Shown: in pieces, positions 1-13,500 of the stretch
Numbering within the stretch: the stretch's first letter is position 1
Layout: every line of letters begins with the position of its first letter
Source: Chaunax sp. Z400
Lineage: Eukaryota; Chordata; Actinopteri; Lophiiformes; Chaunacidae
NCBI GenBank assembly: GCA_037577475.1
Contig: CM075202.1
Span: 24,391,229 to 24,455,228, forward strand
Direction of reading: 5' to 3'
DNA: 64,000 nucleotides
Made by a program: the position numbers and the translations under genes
Notes under the pieces: model-generated
What the model saw: only the letters and a program-made list of their open reading frames with translations
What the model was told of the DNA's origin: nothing
Database searches by the model: none

Positions 1-2836
1 ACACACAGCTGGAGTAAAAAACACACACACGCACACGCACACAAAGCTGGAGTAAAAAACACACACACGCACACGCACACAGAGCTGGGGTAAAAAACAC
101 ACACACGCACACGCACACACAGCTGGAGTAAAAAACACACACACGCACACGCACACACAGCTGGAGTAAAAAACACACACACGCACACAGCTGGAGTAAA
201 TAACACACACACGCACACAGCTGGAGTAAAAAACACACACACGCACACAGCTGGAGTAAAAAACACACACACGCACACAGCTGGAGTAAAAAAACACACA
301 CACGCACACAGCTGGAGTAAAAAACACACACACGCACACGCACACGGCTAGAGTAAAAAACACACACACGCACACAGCTGGAGTAAAAAAACACACGCAC
401 ACACAGCTGGAGTAAAAATCACACACACGCGCACATGCACACAGCTGGAGTAAAAAACACACACACACACACACAGCTGGAGTAAAAATCACACACGCAC
501 CTACAGCTGGAGTAAAAAACACACACACACAGCTGGAGTAAAAAAACACACGCACACACAGCTGGAGTAAAAATCACACACACGCGCACATGCACACAGC
601 TGGAGTAAAAAACACACACACACAGCTGGAGTAAAAAAACACACGCACACACAGCTGGAGTAAAAATCACACACACGCGCACATGCACACAGCTGGAGTA
701 AAAAACACACACACACACACACAGCTGGAGTAAAAAACACACACGCACACACAGCTGGAGTAAAAAACACACACACGCACACGCACACAGAGCTGGGGTA
801 AAAAACACACACACGCACACGCACACAGAGCTGGGGTAAAAAACACACACACGCACACGCACACACAGCTGGAGTAAAAAACACACACACACACACGCAC
901 ACACAGCTGGAGTAAAAAACACACACACGCACACAGCTGGAGTGAAAAACACACACACGCACACAGCTGGAGTAAAAAACACACACACGCACACAGCTGG
1001 AGTAAAAAAACACACACACGCACACAGCTGGAGTAAAAAACACAGACACGCACACAGCTGGAGTAAAAAACACACACACGCACACAGCTGGAGTAAAAAA
1101 ACACACACACGCGCACACAGCTGGAGTAAAACACACACGCGCACACAGCTGGAGTAAAACACACACACACGCACACACAGCTGGAGTAAAAATCACACAC
1201 GCACACACAGCTGGAGTAAAAAACACACACACGCACACAGCTGGAGTAAAAAACACACACACGCACACAGCTGGAGTAAAAAACACACACACGCGCACGC
1301 AGCTGGAGTAAAAATCACACACGCACACACAGCTGGAGTAAAAAACACACACACACGCACACGCACACACAGCTGGAGTAAAAAACACACACACGCACAC
1401 GCACACACAGCTGGAGTAAAAAACACACACACGCACATGCACACGCGCACACAGCTGGAGTAAAAAACACACACACGCACACGCACACAAAGCTGGAGTA
1501 AAAAACACACACACGCACACGCACACAGCTGGAGTAAAAAACACACACATGCACACGCACACACAGCTGGAGTAAAAAACACACACACGCACACGCACAC
1601 ACAGCTAGAGTAAAAAACACACACGCACGCACACACAGCTGGAGTAAAAAACACACACGCACACACAGCTGGAGTAAAAACACACACACACGCACACGCA
1701 CACAGCTGGAGTAAAAAACACACACACACACGCACACACAGCTGGAGTAAAAACACACACACGCACACGCACACACAGCTGGAGTAAAAAACACAGACAC
1801 GCACACAAGCACACACAGCTGGAGTAAAAAACACACACACGCACACGCACACAGCTGGAGTAAAAAACACACACACGCACACACAGCTGGAGTAAAAAAC
1901 ACACACACGCGCACACAGCTGGAGTAAAAAACACACACACACACACACACGCACACACAGCTGGAGTAAAAAACACACACACGCGCACACACAGCTGGAG
2001 TAAAAAACACACACACACACGCACACGCACACACAGCTGGAGTAAAAAACACACACATGCACACGCACACACAGCTGGAGTAAAAAACACACACACGCAC
2101 ACACACACACAGCTGGAGTAAAAAATACACACACGCACACACACACAGCTGGAGTAAAAAACACACACACACACACAGCTGGAGTAAAAAACACACACAC
2201 GCACACACAGCTGGAGTAAAAAACACACACGCACACACAGCTGGAGTAAAAACACACACACACGCACAGCTGGAGTAAAAACACACACACACGCACACGC
2301 ACACAGCTGGAGTAAAAAACACACACACACACACACACGCACACACAGCTGGAGTAAAAACACACACACACGTACACGCACACAGCTGGAGCAAAAAACA
2401 CACACACACACGCACACACAGCTGGAGTAAAAACACACACACGCACACGCACACACAGCTGGAGTAAAAAACACAGACACGCACACAAGCACACACAGCT
2501 GGAGTAAAAAACACACACACGCGCACACACAGCTGGAGTAAAAAACACACACACACACGCACACGCACACACAGCTGGAGTAAAAAACACACACATGCAC
2601 ACGCACACACAGCTGGAGTAAAAAACACACACACGCACACACACACACAGCTGGAGTAAAAAACACACACACGCACACACACACAGCTGGAGTAAAAAAC
2701 ACACACGCACACACACACACAGCTGGAGTAAAAAACACACACGCACACACACACACAGCTGGAGTAAAAAACACACACGCGCACACAGGTGGAGTAAAAA
2801 CACACACACGCACACACAGCTGGAGTAAAAAACACA
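1..2836. repeat. CA-rich minisatellite array, left copy
   Basis: Tandem array of variable units of roughly 30-50 bp. Each has the core AGCTGGAGTAAAAA followed by a CA-repeat stretch with scattered CG steps (ACACACACGCACAC). Units differ in the length of the CA tract and by single changes such as GAGTAAAAATC or GAGCTGGGG. The minus strand stays open in several frames as Cys/Val-rich low-complexity peptide, because a GT tract with TTTTTACTCCAG has no stops; this is not evidence of coding. The same family fills 52151-64000. The left end is cut by the window. Confidence 0.95.
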
Positions 2837-2925
2837 CACGAAAACACACAAACACAAACACACAAACACACAAACACACAAACACACAAACACAAACACA
2901 CAAACACAAACACACAAAGACACAA
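2837..2925. repeat. CACAAA microsatellite
   Basis: Short run of AACACACAAACAC-type repeats that closes the left minisatellite just before the first kinesin exon. Confidence 0.85.
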
Positions 2926-3469
2926 TGATCTGTATCTCATCATCTTTCATCTGTATTATAGGTATTTTGTCGTATTCGTCCGGTTTTGGAACAACTTGAA
3001 TCTGTGGAGTTTTCCGACACCTCTACAGTTCTGATGGCTGACCGGAATGCCCCTGGCGTTACCGGAAATGAGCAGCGCGAAAAGGTTGGTGTAAATTCTA
3101 TACAGGCTGTCAGTGATTTCTGTTCATGGCATCATTGTTTGATTGTGTTTTACTTTGTGTTCTATATGGATGCAGTACTACACATTCTCCGGGGTATTTG
3201 GCAGTGGTGCCAGTCAGGAGGACGTGTTTGAGGACGTGGCCAAACCGCTGGTTCAGGACCTCATTCATCGGAAGAATGGTGAGTTTTCTGAGCCATAAAA
3301 TGTACATTTTATTCTCTCTAGTGTTGGAAGCATATTAGTTGATCAGGTGATGATAGGTTTTGATAACGTTAATCTAGAGGTTGACTGATTTTTACAGGCA
3401 GATATAATAAGGATAGTTTAGAGCAGGAAAAGCCCAGAGCTTCTGCTTCAGCCACAAGCCAAAGGTTTT

Positions 3470-4680
3470 TTGATTGATTGATTGAGATGTTTATTTCGAA
3501 TACGTAAAGATAGTGGACATAATATTTACAGACAGTGAAAAGCATAAAGCAAGAAATGTAAAACACTTGACTTGTTTACATATTCGAAAAGGAGTGAGAA
3601 GAAGTCCAAACTATTTCAATCCCACCCCTTCTCCATAACTCATTGATTGTATTACTATACTATATTATTATATTATACTATATTATATTTTATTATACTA
3701 TATTATATATACTATTAAACAATACATGTATGTAATATAATATCCAGTATATATAATATTTAATATCATATAAAATATAATGAATAATATACACTATGGT
3801 GATTATACCTTATTATTCTATACATATATTATACATACACACATAAATGCACCTACAACACATATTTACACCAACTCAAATATCTTACAACTTTACATTA
3901 TCATTTATATAAAAAGAGGAAGATACACTAAGAAAGAATAAATATTAAGTAACCAAATAAATAAACACCCCTGTAAACACCTGGTGATTTTCAAACCCTG
4001 CATTCATCCCTGTACCTGGTGAAAATCATGTCTTTATACCTTATTTTAAAGTGGTTGATATTTGGACATTGCTTTAACTCCACACTAAAACTGTTCCATT
4101 GTTTCACTCCACAGATTGATACACAAAAACTTTTCCTGGTTGTACAAATACTGTAAATTTTGAAATTGAATTTTCCCCTTAAATTATAACCCCCCCTCTC
4201 GATCACTGAACAGTTTTTGAATGTTTCTTGGTAGTAGGTTGTTTTTAGCTTTGAACAATATTTGTGCTGTTTGATATTCCACAATATCTGTAAATTGTAA
4301 TAATTTGGACTGTAGAATAATGCAGTGGTGTGTTCCAGATAACCAACATTGTGAATGACCCGTATTGCTCTTTTTTGGAGTATTGATAGTGAATGTAATG
4401 AACTTTTGTAGTTGTTGCCCCAAATCCCTGCACAGTAATTTAAATATGGTAAAACTAGTGAACAGTATAGAATGTGGACTGACTTCTGATCCAGAACCTG
4501 CTTTGCTTTGTTTATTACTGAAATGCTTCTTGACAGTTTAGTTTGTACATGTTTAATGTGTGATTTCCAGCTGATTCCATCACCTATAGTTACCCCAAGA
4601 AATGTATTTTCATTAACTCTTTCAAGTTCAGCCCCATTTATCTGTATATGTACATGTGTATTCATAATTTTAGTTAGTAT
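3470..4680 (-). mobile_element. LINE fragment: RT C-terminus and 3' end, in a kinesin intron
   Basis: Minus-strand coding for the end of a jockey/Rex-type non-LTR reverse transcriptase: LGVTIGDGISWKSHIKHV, then LYCSLVLPYLNYCAGIWG, LQKRAIRVIHN and YNLRGKFNFK. It ends in a 3' UTR with an AATAAA-like signal and a (TGAT)n tail seen as TTGATTGATTGATTGAGA near 3470-3485. The open frame 4665-3991 is misleading: its middle third is out of frame, and the true RT wording (TAQILFKAKNNLLP) lies in the neighbouring frame at about 4260-4380, so two compensating indels have broken it. AT-rich simple sequence at 3640-3800 lies within the 3' UTR. Dead copy. Confidence 0.85.
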
Positions 4681-4868
4681 AATATATATAGTTTTATAAT
4701 CATAAGTATGTTTTATTTTAGCAGCATATAATACATTACTTAAGTGTCTCTGTGAAAAGTGGATATAAAGTGGTTGTGATTGTCTGTGTTTATAGGGCTG
4801 CTGTTTGCATGTGGTGCGACAGACAGTGGTAAGACCTACACCTTGATCGGATCACCCAGTGAACCCGG

Positions 4869-6874
4869 AATCCTCCCACGAGCACTCGACATGTTGTTCA
4901 ACAGCATCGACTCACTTCTGACTCGAAAATCGGTAAAACCTTCATTAACATTTTGTCTATTTGATCTCTTACAAATACTGTGCATTTTTGGAGTTGGGGG
5001 GGCATTTACTTCAAATGTTTTCAATCTTCATCAGGCGTTCAACCCAGACGGCACACCTGGGCTGTTGTTCAAAAAGGGGAAGGACCTTCTTTTGAAGAGG
5101 CAGAAGCCAACAATCAACGGTCAGTACAGAAATGTTTGACTTTCTTAACTATTTATGGTGATAATAGTTCATTAAGATGAGGTGAATTTATAGTTCATGG
5201 CCTGCTGTTCATAATGTCGCCTTTCTTTTGGTTTCTTAGGAACAAGGCTGACCCGGAGCCAGAACAACAATACTGTTACAGTGTGTTCCTGAGGTACTTT
5301 GAGATCTACGGTGAATATATCTACGATCTCCTGCCTCCAAATGATAAAAAGTAAGAGACAGGATTCAGAGTCAGTGTGTGCATTCTGAATCACAGATTTA
5401 TTTTTATTTTATTTTTATTCTTAGTTTTTTTTTTGATGATGCTCTTCTCTGTCTCCAGGACAAAAGGAAAGGACAGACGCCCATACGCGTGAACCAAAAT
5501 TCAAACAGTCCCACGCTGTGGTCACTCTGAAGCTGGTCTCTGCACCTATAGACGCTGATGGGAATCTCCTTCCACAGGTGACGTTCACCTCTAGTGTTAC
5601 ATATTAAGAGACATTGTTCATTCTTTATGGTGAAATGTTTATTCAAAGAATGAAGGTTCTTGAATTTCACAAAGGATTCCTGTGGCTTTTGAGTGATACT
5701 AACAATCCTCCCACGAGCACTCGACATGTTGTTCAACAGCATCGACTCACTTCTGACTCGAAAATCGGTAAAACCTTCATTAACATTTTGTCTATTTGAT
5801 CTCTTACAAATACTGTGCATTTTTGGAGTTGGGGGGGCATTTACTTCAAATGTTTTCAATCTTCATCAGGCGTTCAACCCAGACGGCACACCTGGGCTGT
5901 TGTTCAAAAAGGGGAAGGACCTTCTTTTGAAGAGGCAGAAGCCAACAATCAACGGTCAGTACAGAAATGTTTGACTTTCTTAACTATTTATGGTGATAAT
6001 AGTTCATTAAGATGAGGTGAATTTATAGTTCATGGCCTGCTGTTCATAATGTCGCCTTTCTTTTGGTTTCTTAGGAACAAGGCTGACCCGGAGCCAGAAC
6101 AACAATACTGTTACAGTGTGTTCCTGAGGTACTTTGAGATCTACGGTGAATATATCTACGATCTCCTGCCTCCAAATGATAAAAAGTAAGAGACAGGATT
6201 CAGAGTCAGTGTGTGCATTCTGAATCACAATGCCTGTTTGAATCCAGGTTATCTGTGGTACTGGTACCCTCAGTGTGTTTGGATTTGTTGAAATCCAACA
6301 TTTTTCATCAGAGCTTTGACTGCTTGTCTTACTAAAGCCACACATTGTCTTTTCATAAACTAGTTTCAGGAAAACTCTGAGTCTCCTTGAAGATCAGCGT
6401 GAGCACAAGGGCGCACAAACACAAGTCTTTTCTGCAGAGGATGCTATTCAGGTGTTTAAGATAGGTGAGTGGTCATAATAACTATGTTGTTCTGAATACA
6501 ACAGTATTATATTTTGTCATTGTGTTCCCCTTTATGCAGACTGAATCTAGTTTTGCAAAGTTTGAAACATTTTAAAATGTATTTTTATTCTTAGTTTTTT
6601 TTTTGATGATGCTCTTCTCTGTCTCCAGGACAAAAGGAAAGGACAGACGCCCATACGCGTGAACCAAAATTCAAACAGTCCCACGCTGTGGTCACTCTGA
6701 AGCTGGTCTCTGCACCTATAGACGCTGATGGGAATCTCCTTCCACAGGTGACGTTCACCTCTAGTGTTACATATTAAGAGACATTGTTCATTCTTTATGG
6801 TGAAATGTTTATTCAAAGAATGAAGGTTCTTGAATTTCACAAAGGATTCCTGTGGCTTTTGAGTGATACTAACA
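4869..6874 (+). repeat. Tandem-duplicated exon block inside the kinesin
   Basis: Block A 4869-5394 recurs at 5704-6229 (offset 835), and block B 5410-5704 recurs at 6580-6874 (offset 1170). I see no mismatch by eye. The second copy reads A-C-B, where C (6230-6579) carries exon 6364-6464; the first copy reads A-B with C missing. The second A starts mid-exon just after the P-loop, so the P-loop is not duplicated. Either a very recent tandem duplication with a deletion, or two alleles placed end to end by the assembler. Confidence 0.85.
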
Positions 6875-7743
6875 GTGTGATATTTTATTTTTGCAGCGCG
6901 ATAATAAGGTGAATGTCAGCCAGCTCTGTATGGTTGACCTGGACGGTACTGAGGCCACCTTAACAGGTCAGTGGGTTACTTTCTCTCTTAAGTAAACCAT
7001 TTCTGTGATCAACTGTCAGTTTGTTCAGAAGCCAATCGTCTCTACTGATGTCTCATTTACAGAGTGTATGAACACGGACCAGGAGGAACTGTTGAAATAT
7101 ATTACAGCCATGCGTAAGAGCCAGAGGACCGGAAACAAGACGGTTGGTATTTTACAATCTGTTCATCATATTTAGCTGTTTTATTTGTGTGTATATTAAT
7201 ATTGTAAATATTCTTTTCATCATTGCTAATATTCCAGTAGGCCCGATTTCACACTCTTTATTTTCTTCCAGACTTTTCCATCAAGTGAAACAACCCTAAT
7301 GAAGCTGTTCGGCAGCCACTTTGATGGAGAAGGAAATGTTGGGCTGATTGCATGTGTCAGCCCAAACATTGATCAACATGCTGTAACGAAGGTAGGCCAT
7401 TTATTTTGCTGTAATTTAAAGTATTGTCTCTAATCTCATTGCTTTCCCTCTGACACATCTGAGCTATCATCATAACTAATCTCTGAAAACGATGAAAGGT
7501 TGACAAGATGGTTCAGGACACTGTCACAGGTTCTGTCCACCACATATATGGATTTACTTCAGATTACTGTTGACACTTTGACAGTCAGTTAAAAAGCTGA
7601 CTTTCAAATCATCAGCATTTGATTTGGATCCCTTCTGTGGCTTTAAGGTCATGAGGAAGTGTATTTCTTATAGTTCTCCTGTGTATGTGTTGCAGTGGCT
7701 GATGACGTTCGCAGAGGATACCTACAAGGTGACAGTGGTATAG

Positions 7744-8420
7744 CCTGCTGAAGAACCGATGGCCAACCCTGGAGAGATAGGAAAGGAGTGGTGGTCAGCT
7801 CAGAACCTTTCTTCACCCGAGTGTCCAGAACATATGGTCGTAGGTCTGATGACACAACTATAAAGTCCCACGTGAGCGTTGAAGTCCCCCAGAAGAACTA
7901 CGGAGTCCCCAGTAGGGGCACCCTGCAACACCCCATCCAAGGACTCCAAGAAGGCTGGGGGAAACCTCAACGTACAGGCACCGAGCCGGGGGCCTACGAG
8001 TAGATCCACACCTGCTCGACGCCTCTCACCATGTGCAACTCAAGCTTGGAATAGAGTACAACCCCTCTCGGGGAGCTTGGCTCCAGAACCCGTGCCATGT
8101 GTTGAGATGAGCCCGACTATATCCAGCGGCTAGTCTAGCCGGTATCTCTCAACCTCATGCACCAGCTCGGGTTCTTTCCCCGCCAGAGTGGTGATATTCC
8201 ATGTTCCCAAAGCCAGTTTTGGCAGCGGGGGATCGGTGCGGCAGGGCCTCCGCGCTTGTCTGCCAACCCATCTACATCGCACCGGACCGCTTTTAGTCTG
8301 GCCTGTCACCTAGGACCAATATGCCATGGGAGACCCTATCAGGGGCAAATTGCCCACGGACAACACAGCTTCCTAGGACAATTCGGGCTCTCAAACCCAT
8401 CCACCACAATAATTATATAG
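7744..8420 (-). mobile_element. LINE fragment: APE endonuclease domain
   Basis: On the minus strand the sequence reads the start of an apurinic-type endonuclease (LGTWNITTLAGKEPEL near 8215-8170), then GPRLGACTLRFPP, the catalytic-loop motif VVLLGDFNAHVG (about 7895-7860), and SDLRPYVLDTRVKKGSEL near 7850-7800, typical of L2/CR1-like fish LINEs. In-frame stops and frame changes show decay. The element abuts the last kinesin exon, so its insertion may have ended that gene. An A-rich run at 8421-8440 follows. Confidence 0.8.
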
Positions 8421-8654
8421 ACAAAAAAAAAAGAATAAAGCCATATTAAAATGTAAAACTAGAGTTCTGACAATATTCTTTATAATTCATTTCATTTAAT
8501 TCATTATTTTTAGAGTAATAAAGTCAAATTAATTTTTCCAAACATTTCCATTTTCAGTTGCTATAGCTGTTCTAGCTTTATAGTGCAAAGTGACCTGAAG
8601 TTGCAGCTACGTTTATAGAGTGTAAGCCTACCCGCCGTACTGCAGCTCAGGTAC
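8421..8654. other. AT-rich spacer
   Basis: A-rich tract, then AT-rich unique-looking sequence. No coding or RNA signal seen. Confidence 0.5.
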
Positions 8655-9560
8655 AAGCAGGAAGAGTAGGTAATTAAGGTAATTAAGCTAATTATTGGAA
8701 ATTGAACAACTCTCTTCTTAAACATGAGGAAGTCAAAATAAAAATTGCGCAGATAGTTACAAAGCTATGTATGGTGATATGATATAGGCTTCGCCAGAAT
8801 GAGAAGGTTGTAATAGGGCAGGAACATCAAGTCCCGGGTCTGAAATCACAGGTCGGGAACAACGTGTCTGATGTTGCAGGTCTGAGACTGCATCTCTTTT
8901 TCTTTTCAGTGGCCCAAAATAGATCAGTTCTTCCTCCATTTGGAGTTAAAGAGCTAAAATCACTTCATATAGCCATGATTTCTGATGACATATTATCCAC
9001 TTTTTGCTTTTTTGGTTTTTGAGGGAGCCGGTCCGCGGTTGCGGGTCCGAAATCCCGGGTCCAAATTCCGAAATCCCGGGTCCAAAGTCCCAGGTGCGAA
9101 ATCCCTAATGAACCTCACTATAGCAGAGCTTTGTCCAGACTTTGTTTCTTCCCTCTGCAGGCCTGACATTTGAATCAGCTTTGTTTGTCATTACCAAAGA
9201 CTGACTGTTTCATTCAAGATTTATTTGCTTTAAAATATTGAATCATCACAAGGGAGTTCTCCTTGAAGCCATACGGACATCATATTGTCTTCAGTCCACA
9301 CAAACATAAATGCAGTTTACCTCAGCGATATATATATATATATATATACCTTGTGCCTTTTTAATTTGTCGGTTATTGATCTATGGATCAGTTGTTTGTA
9401 AAGAACTTGCCTTACTTTTCTGTCTTTATATTTTTGTGCCACTGTTTGTCAGTGTTTATCGAAATGGACTGTCTGTTTTTAGTGTGAATGAATTGTTCAG
9501 GATTTTATTTGAATGGCGTATCAGTAATAAATCTTTTTTTAAAAATCAAACAATACTTGC
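8655..9560 (+). repeat. Dispersed repeat, copy 1
   Basis: Shares long near-identical stretches with 20800-21380 (from the AATTAAGCTAATTATTGG segment through the CCGAAATCCCGGGTCC motifs to GGCCTGACATTTG) and with 10021-10545 (from the CCGGGTCC motifs through a TA microsatellite to GGACTGTCTGTTTTTAGTG). Includes a short (TA)n at about 9329-9350. I cannot name the family; it may be a composite of a DNA element and a SINE-like head. Confidence 0.75.
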
Positions 9561-9744
9561 TGTTATTATTTAGATGGTGGAAAGTACATTTACTGAAATA
9601 CTTGTGGTAGTTTTACTTGAGTATTTGTTTTATACTTATTCTCTACTATTATTATTTGTTCCTATGTTACATAAGGTTGTTTTTTGAATATGAAGCACTA
9701 AAATGACAATGAGTTCATCAACTCCAAACAGGAAGTTGTTAAGC

Positions 9745-10020
9745 TCTATGTATAGCTCAGAATGATAAACTGCAGACACTTAGTGATCTGAGTTTATTGG
9801 ATCAAATCACAGTCCCCATAATTAGATGTTTTCTCAACAGCAGTGTAATAATAAATAGAACTTCCGACCATGTTGAACACAGCTAGATGTATAGCTCAGT
9901 ATGATAAACTGCATCCTGATAAACAGCAGCCCAGTAATTATCTGAGATCGTGGGATCGGATCCCAGTTCCAAAATTTAGATGTTTTCTCAACAGCAGTGT
10001 AATAATAAATAGAACTTCCA
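9745..10020 (+). repeat. Two diverged copies of the tRNA-derived unit
   Basis: Two head-to-tail copies of the sequence that makes up the large array downstream, recognised by TATAGCTCAG..GATAAACTGCA, then GATCTGAG/GATCGTGGGATCGGATCCCA, then AGATGTTTTCTCAACAGCAG. They differ from the array consensus at many sites, so they look older than the homogenised array. Confidence 0.75.
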
Positions 10021-10307
10021 ACCCATGCGGGCCGGACCGCGGTTGCGGGTCCGAAATCCCGGGTCCAAATTCCAAAATCCCAGGTGTGAAATCCCTAGTG
10101 AACCTCACTATAGCAGAGCTTTGTCCAGACTTTGTTTCTTCCCTCTGCAGGCCTGACATTTGAATCAGCTTTGTTTGTCATTACCAAAGTTTCATTCAAG
10201 ATTTATTTGCTTTAAAATATTGAATCATCACAAGGGAGTTCTCCTTGAAGCCATACAGACATCATATTGTCTTCAGTCCACACAAACATAAATGCAGTTT
10301 ACCTCAG

Positions 10308-10378
<71 letters not shown>

Positions 10379-10545
10379 GTGCCTTTTTAATTTGTCTGTT
10401 ATTGATCTATGGATCAGTTTTTTGTAAAGAACTTGCCTTACTTTTCTGTCTTTATATTTTTGTGCCACTGTTTATCAAAATGGACTGTCTGTTTTTAGTG
10501 TCAATGAATTGTTCAGGATTTTTATTTGAATGGTGTATCAGTGTT
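10021..10545 (+). repeat. Dispersed repeat, copy 2, with long TA microsatellite
   Basis: Second copy of the 8655-9560 repeat, missing its first third. It starts at the CCGCGGTTGCGGGTCC motif and includes a (TA)n run at about 10309-10374, longer than the matching run in copy 1. Confidence 0.75.
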
Positions 10546-10560
10546 TTCATGTTCAGTACA

Positions 10561-13500
10561 GCTGAGGTATAGCTCAGTACGATAAGCTGCAGACACTTTG
10601 TGATCTGAGTTTATGGGATCTAATCCCAGTTCAAGCATTTAGATGTTTTCTCCTCAGCAGTGTGAATAATAAGTAGAACTTCTGACCACGTTCAGGAGAG
10701 CTGAGCTATAGCTCTGTAAGATAAGCTGCAGACACTTGGTGATCTGAGTTTATGGGATCAAATCCCAGTTCAAGCATTTCATTTAGATGTTTTCTCCACA
10801 GCAGTGTGAATAATAAGTAGAACTTCTGACCACATTCAGTAGAGTTGAGGTATAGCTCAGTACGATAAGCTGCAGACACTTTGTAATCTGAGTTTATGGG
10901 ATCTAATCCAAGTTCAAGCATTTAGATGTTTTCTCCTCAGCAGTGTGAATAATAAGTAGAACTTCTGACCACATTCAGGAGAGCTGAGCTATAGCTCTGT
11001 AAGATAAGCTGCAGACACTTGGTGATCTGAGTTTATGGGATCTAATCCCAGTTCAAGCATTTCATTTAGATGTTTTCTCCACAGCAGTGTGAATAATAAG
11101 TAGAACTTCTGACCACATTCAGTAGAGTTGAGGTATAGCTCAGTACGATAAGCTGCAGACACTTTGTGATCTGAGTTTATGGGATCTAATCCCAGTTCAA
11201 GCATTTCATTTAGATGTTTTCTCCACAGCAGTGTGAATAATAAGTAGAACTTCTGACCACATTCAGTAGAGTTGAGGTATAGCTCAGTACGATAAGCTGC
11301 AGACACTTTGTGATCTGAGTTTATGGGATCTAATCCCAGTTCAAGCATTTCATTTAGATGTTTTCTCCACAGCAGTGTGAATAATAAGTAGATCTTCTGA
11401 CCACATTCAGTAGAGTTGAGGTATAGCTCAGTACGATAAGCTGCAGACACTTTGTGATCTGAGTTTATGGGATCTAATCCCAGTTCAAGCATTTCATTTA
11501 GATGTTTTCTCCACAGCAGTGTGAATAATAAGTAGAACTTCTGACCACATTCAGTAGAGTTGAGGTATAGCTCAGTACGATAAGCTGCAGACACTTTGTG
11601 ATCTGAGTTTATGGGATCTAATCCCAGTTCAAGCATTTCATTTAGATGTTTTCTCCACAGCAGTGTGAATAATAAGTAGATCTTCTGACCACATTCAGTA
11701 GAGTTGAGGTATAGCTCAGTACGATAAGCTGCAGACACTTTGTGATCTGATTTTATGGGATCTAATCCCAGTTCAAGCATTTCATTTAGATGTTTTCTCC
11801 ACAGCAGTGTGAATAATAAGTAGAACTTCTGACCACATTCAGTAGAGTTGAGGTATAGCTCAGTACGATAAGCTGCAGACACTTTGTGATCTGAGTTTAT
11901 GGGATCTAATCCCAGTTCAAGCATTTCATTTAGATGTTTTCTCCACAGCAGTGTGAATAATAAGTAGAACTTCTGACCACATTCAGTAGAGTTGAGGTAT
12001 AGCTCAGTACGATAAGCTGCAGACACTTTGTGATCTGAGTTTATGGGATCTAATCCCAGTTCAAGCATTTCATTTAGATGTTTTCTCCACAGCAGTGTGA
12101 AAAATAAGTAGAACTTCTGACCACATTCAGTAGAGTTGAGGTATAGCTCAGTACGATAAGCTGCAGACACTTTGTGATCTGAGTTTATGGGATCTAATCC
12201 CAGTTCAAGCATTTCATTTAGATGTTTTCTCCACAGCAGTGTGAATAATAAGTAGAACTTCTGACCACATTCAGTAGAGTTGAGGTATAGCTCAGTACGA
12301 TAAGCTGCAGACACTTTGTGATCTGAGTTTATGGGATCTAATCCCAGTTCAAGCATTTCATTTAGATGTTTTCTCCACAGCAGTGTGAATAATAAGTAGA
12401 ACTTCTGACCACATTCAGTAGAGTTGAGGTATAGCTCAGTACGATAAGCTGCAGACACTTTGTGATCTGAGTTTATGGGATCTAATCCCAGTTCAAGCAT
12501 TTCATTTAGATGTTTTCTCCACAGCAGTGTGAATAATAAGTAGAACTTCTGACCACATTCAGTAGAGTTGAGGTATAGCTCAGTACGATAAGCTGCAGAC
12601 ACTTTGTGATCTGAGTTTATGGGATCTAATCCCAGTTCAAGCATTTCATTTAGATGTTTTCTCCACAGCAGTGTGAATAATAAGTAGAACTTCTGACCAC
12701 ATTCAGTAGAGTTGAGGTATAGCTCAGTACGATAAGCTGCAGACACTTTGTGATCTGAGTTTATGGGATCTAATCCCAGTTCAAGCATTTCATTTAGATG
12801 TTTTCTCCACAGCAGTGTGAATAATAAGTAGAACTTCTGACCACATTCAGTAGAGTTGAGGTATAGCTCAGTACGATAAGCTGCAGACACTTTGTGATCT
12901 GAGTTTATGGGATCTAATCCCAGTTCAAGCATTTCATTTAGATGTTTTCTCCACAGCAGTGTGAATAATAAGTAGAACTTCTGACCACATTCAGTAGAGT
13001 TGAGGTATAGCTCAGTACGATAAGCTGCAGACACTTTGTGATCTGAGTTTATGGGATCTAATCCCAGTTCAAGCATTTCATTTAGATGTTTTCTCCACAG
13101 CAGTGTGAATAATAAGTAGAACTTCTGACCACATTCAGTAGAGTTGAGGTATAGCTCAGTACGATAAGCTGCAGACACTTTGTGATCTGAGTTTATGGGA
13201 TCTAATCCCAGTTCAAGCATTTCATTTAGATGTTTTCTCCACAGCAGTGTGAATAATAAGTAGAACTTCTGACCACATTCAGTAGAGTTGAGGTATAGCT
13301 CAGTACGATAAGCTGCAGACACTTTGTGATCTGAGTTTATGGGATCTAATCCCAGTTCAAGCATTTCATTTAGATGTTTTCTCCACAGCAGTGTGAATAA
13401 TAAGTAGAACTTCTGACCACATTCAGTAGAGTTGAGGTATAGCTCAGTACGATAAGCTGCAGACACTTTGTGATCTGAGTTTATGGGATCTAATCCCAGT

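Larger units (their letters stand above)
2962..7743 (+). pseudogene. Kinesin-6 (KIF23/MKLP1-like) motor domain, divergent and truncated
   Basis: Exons with GT-AG borders read at 2962-3084 (VFCRIRP start of motor), 3176-3278, 4796-4932 (P-loop GATDSGKT), 5035-5119, 5240-5350 (YFEIYGEYIYDLL), 6364-6464, 6629-6747 (APIDADGNLLPQ), 6897-6966 (switch II DLDGTE), 7063-7142, 7272-7391 (FDGEGNVGLIACVSP) and 7696-7743 (MTFAEDTYKV, then stop). The order and wording match the KIF23 motor, a plus-end microtubule motor of the central spindle. The P-loop and the DxxGxE pattern remain, but the switch I NxxSSRSH motif is lost (REPKFKQSHA) and the region after switch II is shortened. The junction between 5119 and 5240 is one base out of phase. 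No start exon is visible upstream and no stalk or tail follows; the frame stops exactly where an antisense LINE begins. Exons 5459-5577, 5704-5767, 5870-5954 and 6075-6185 are duplicates. It is a decayed paralogue, or less likely a motor-only gene. Confidence 0.75.

Noticed and set aside
1..2836. CRISPR-like array (conserved core plus variable spacer)
   Set aside because: The 'spacers' are only CA repeats of changing length, and the context is a fish genome.
3991..4665. Intact 224-residue RT ORF
   Set aside because: Its middle part is out of frame relative to the RT family wording, so the open frame is an accident of two indels.
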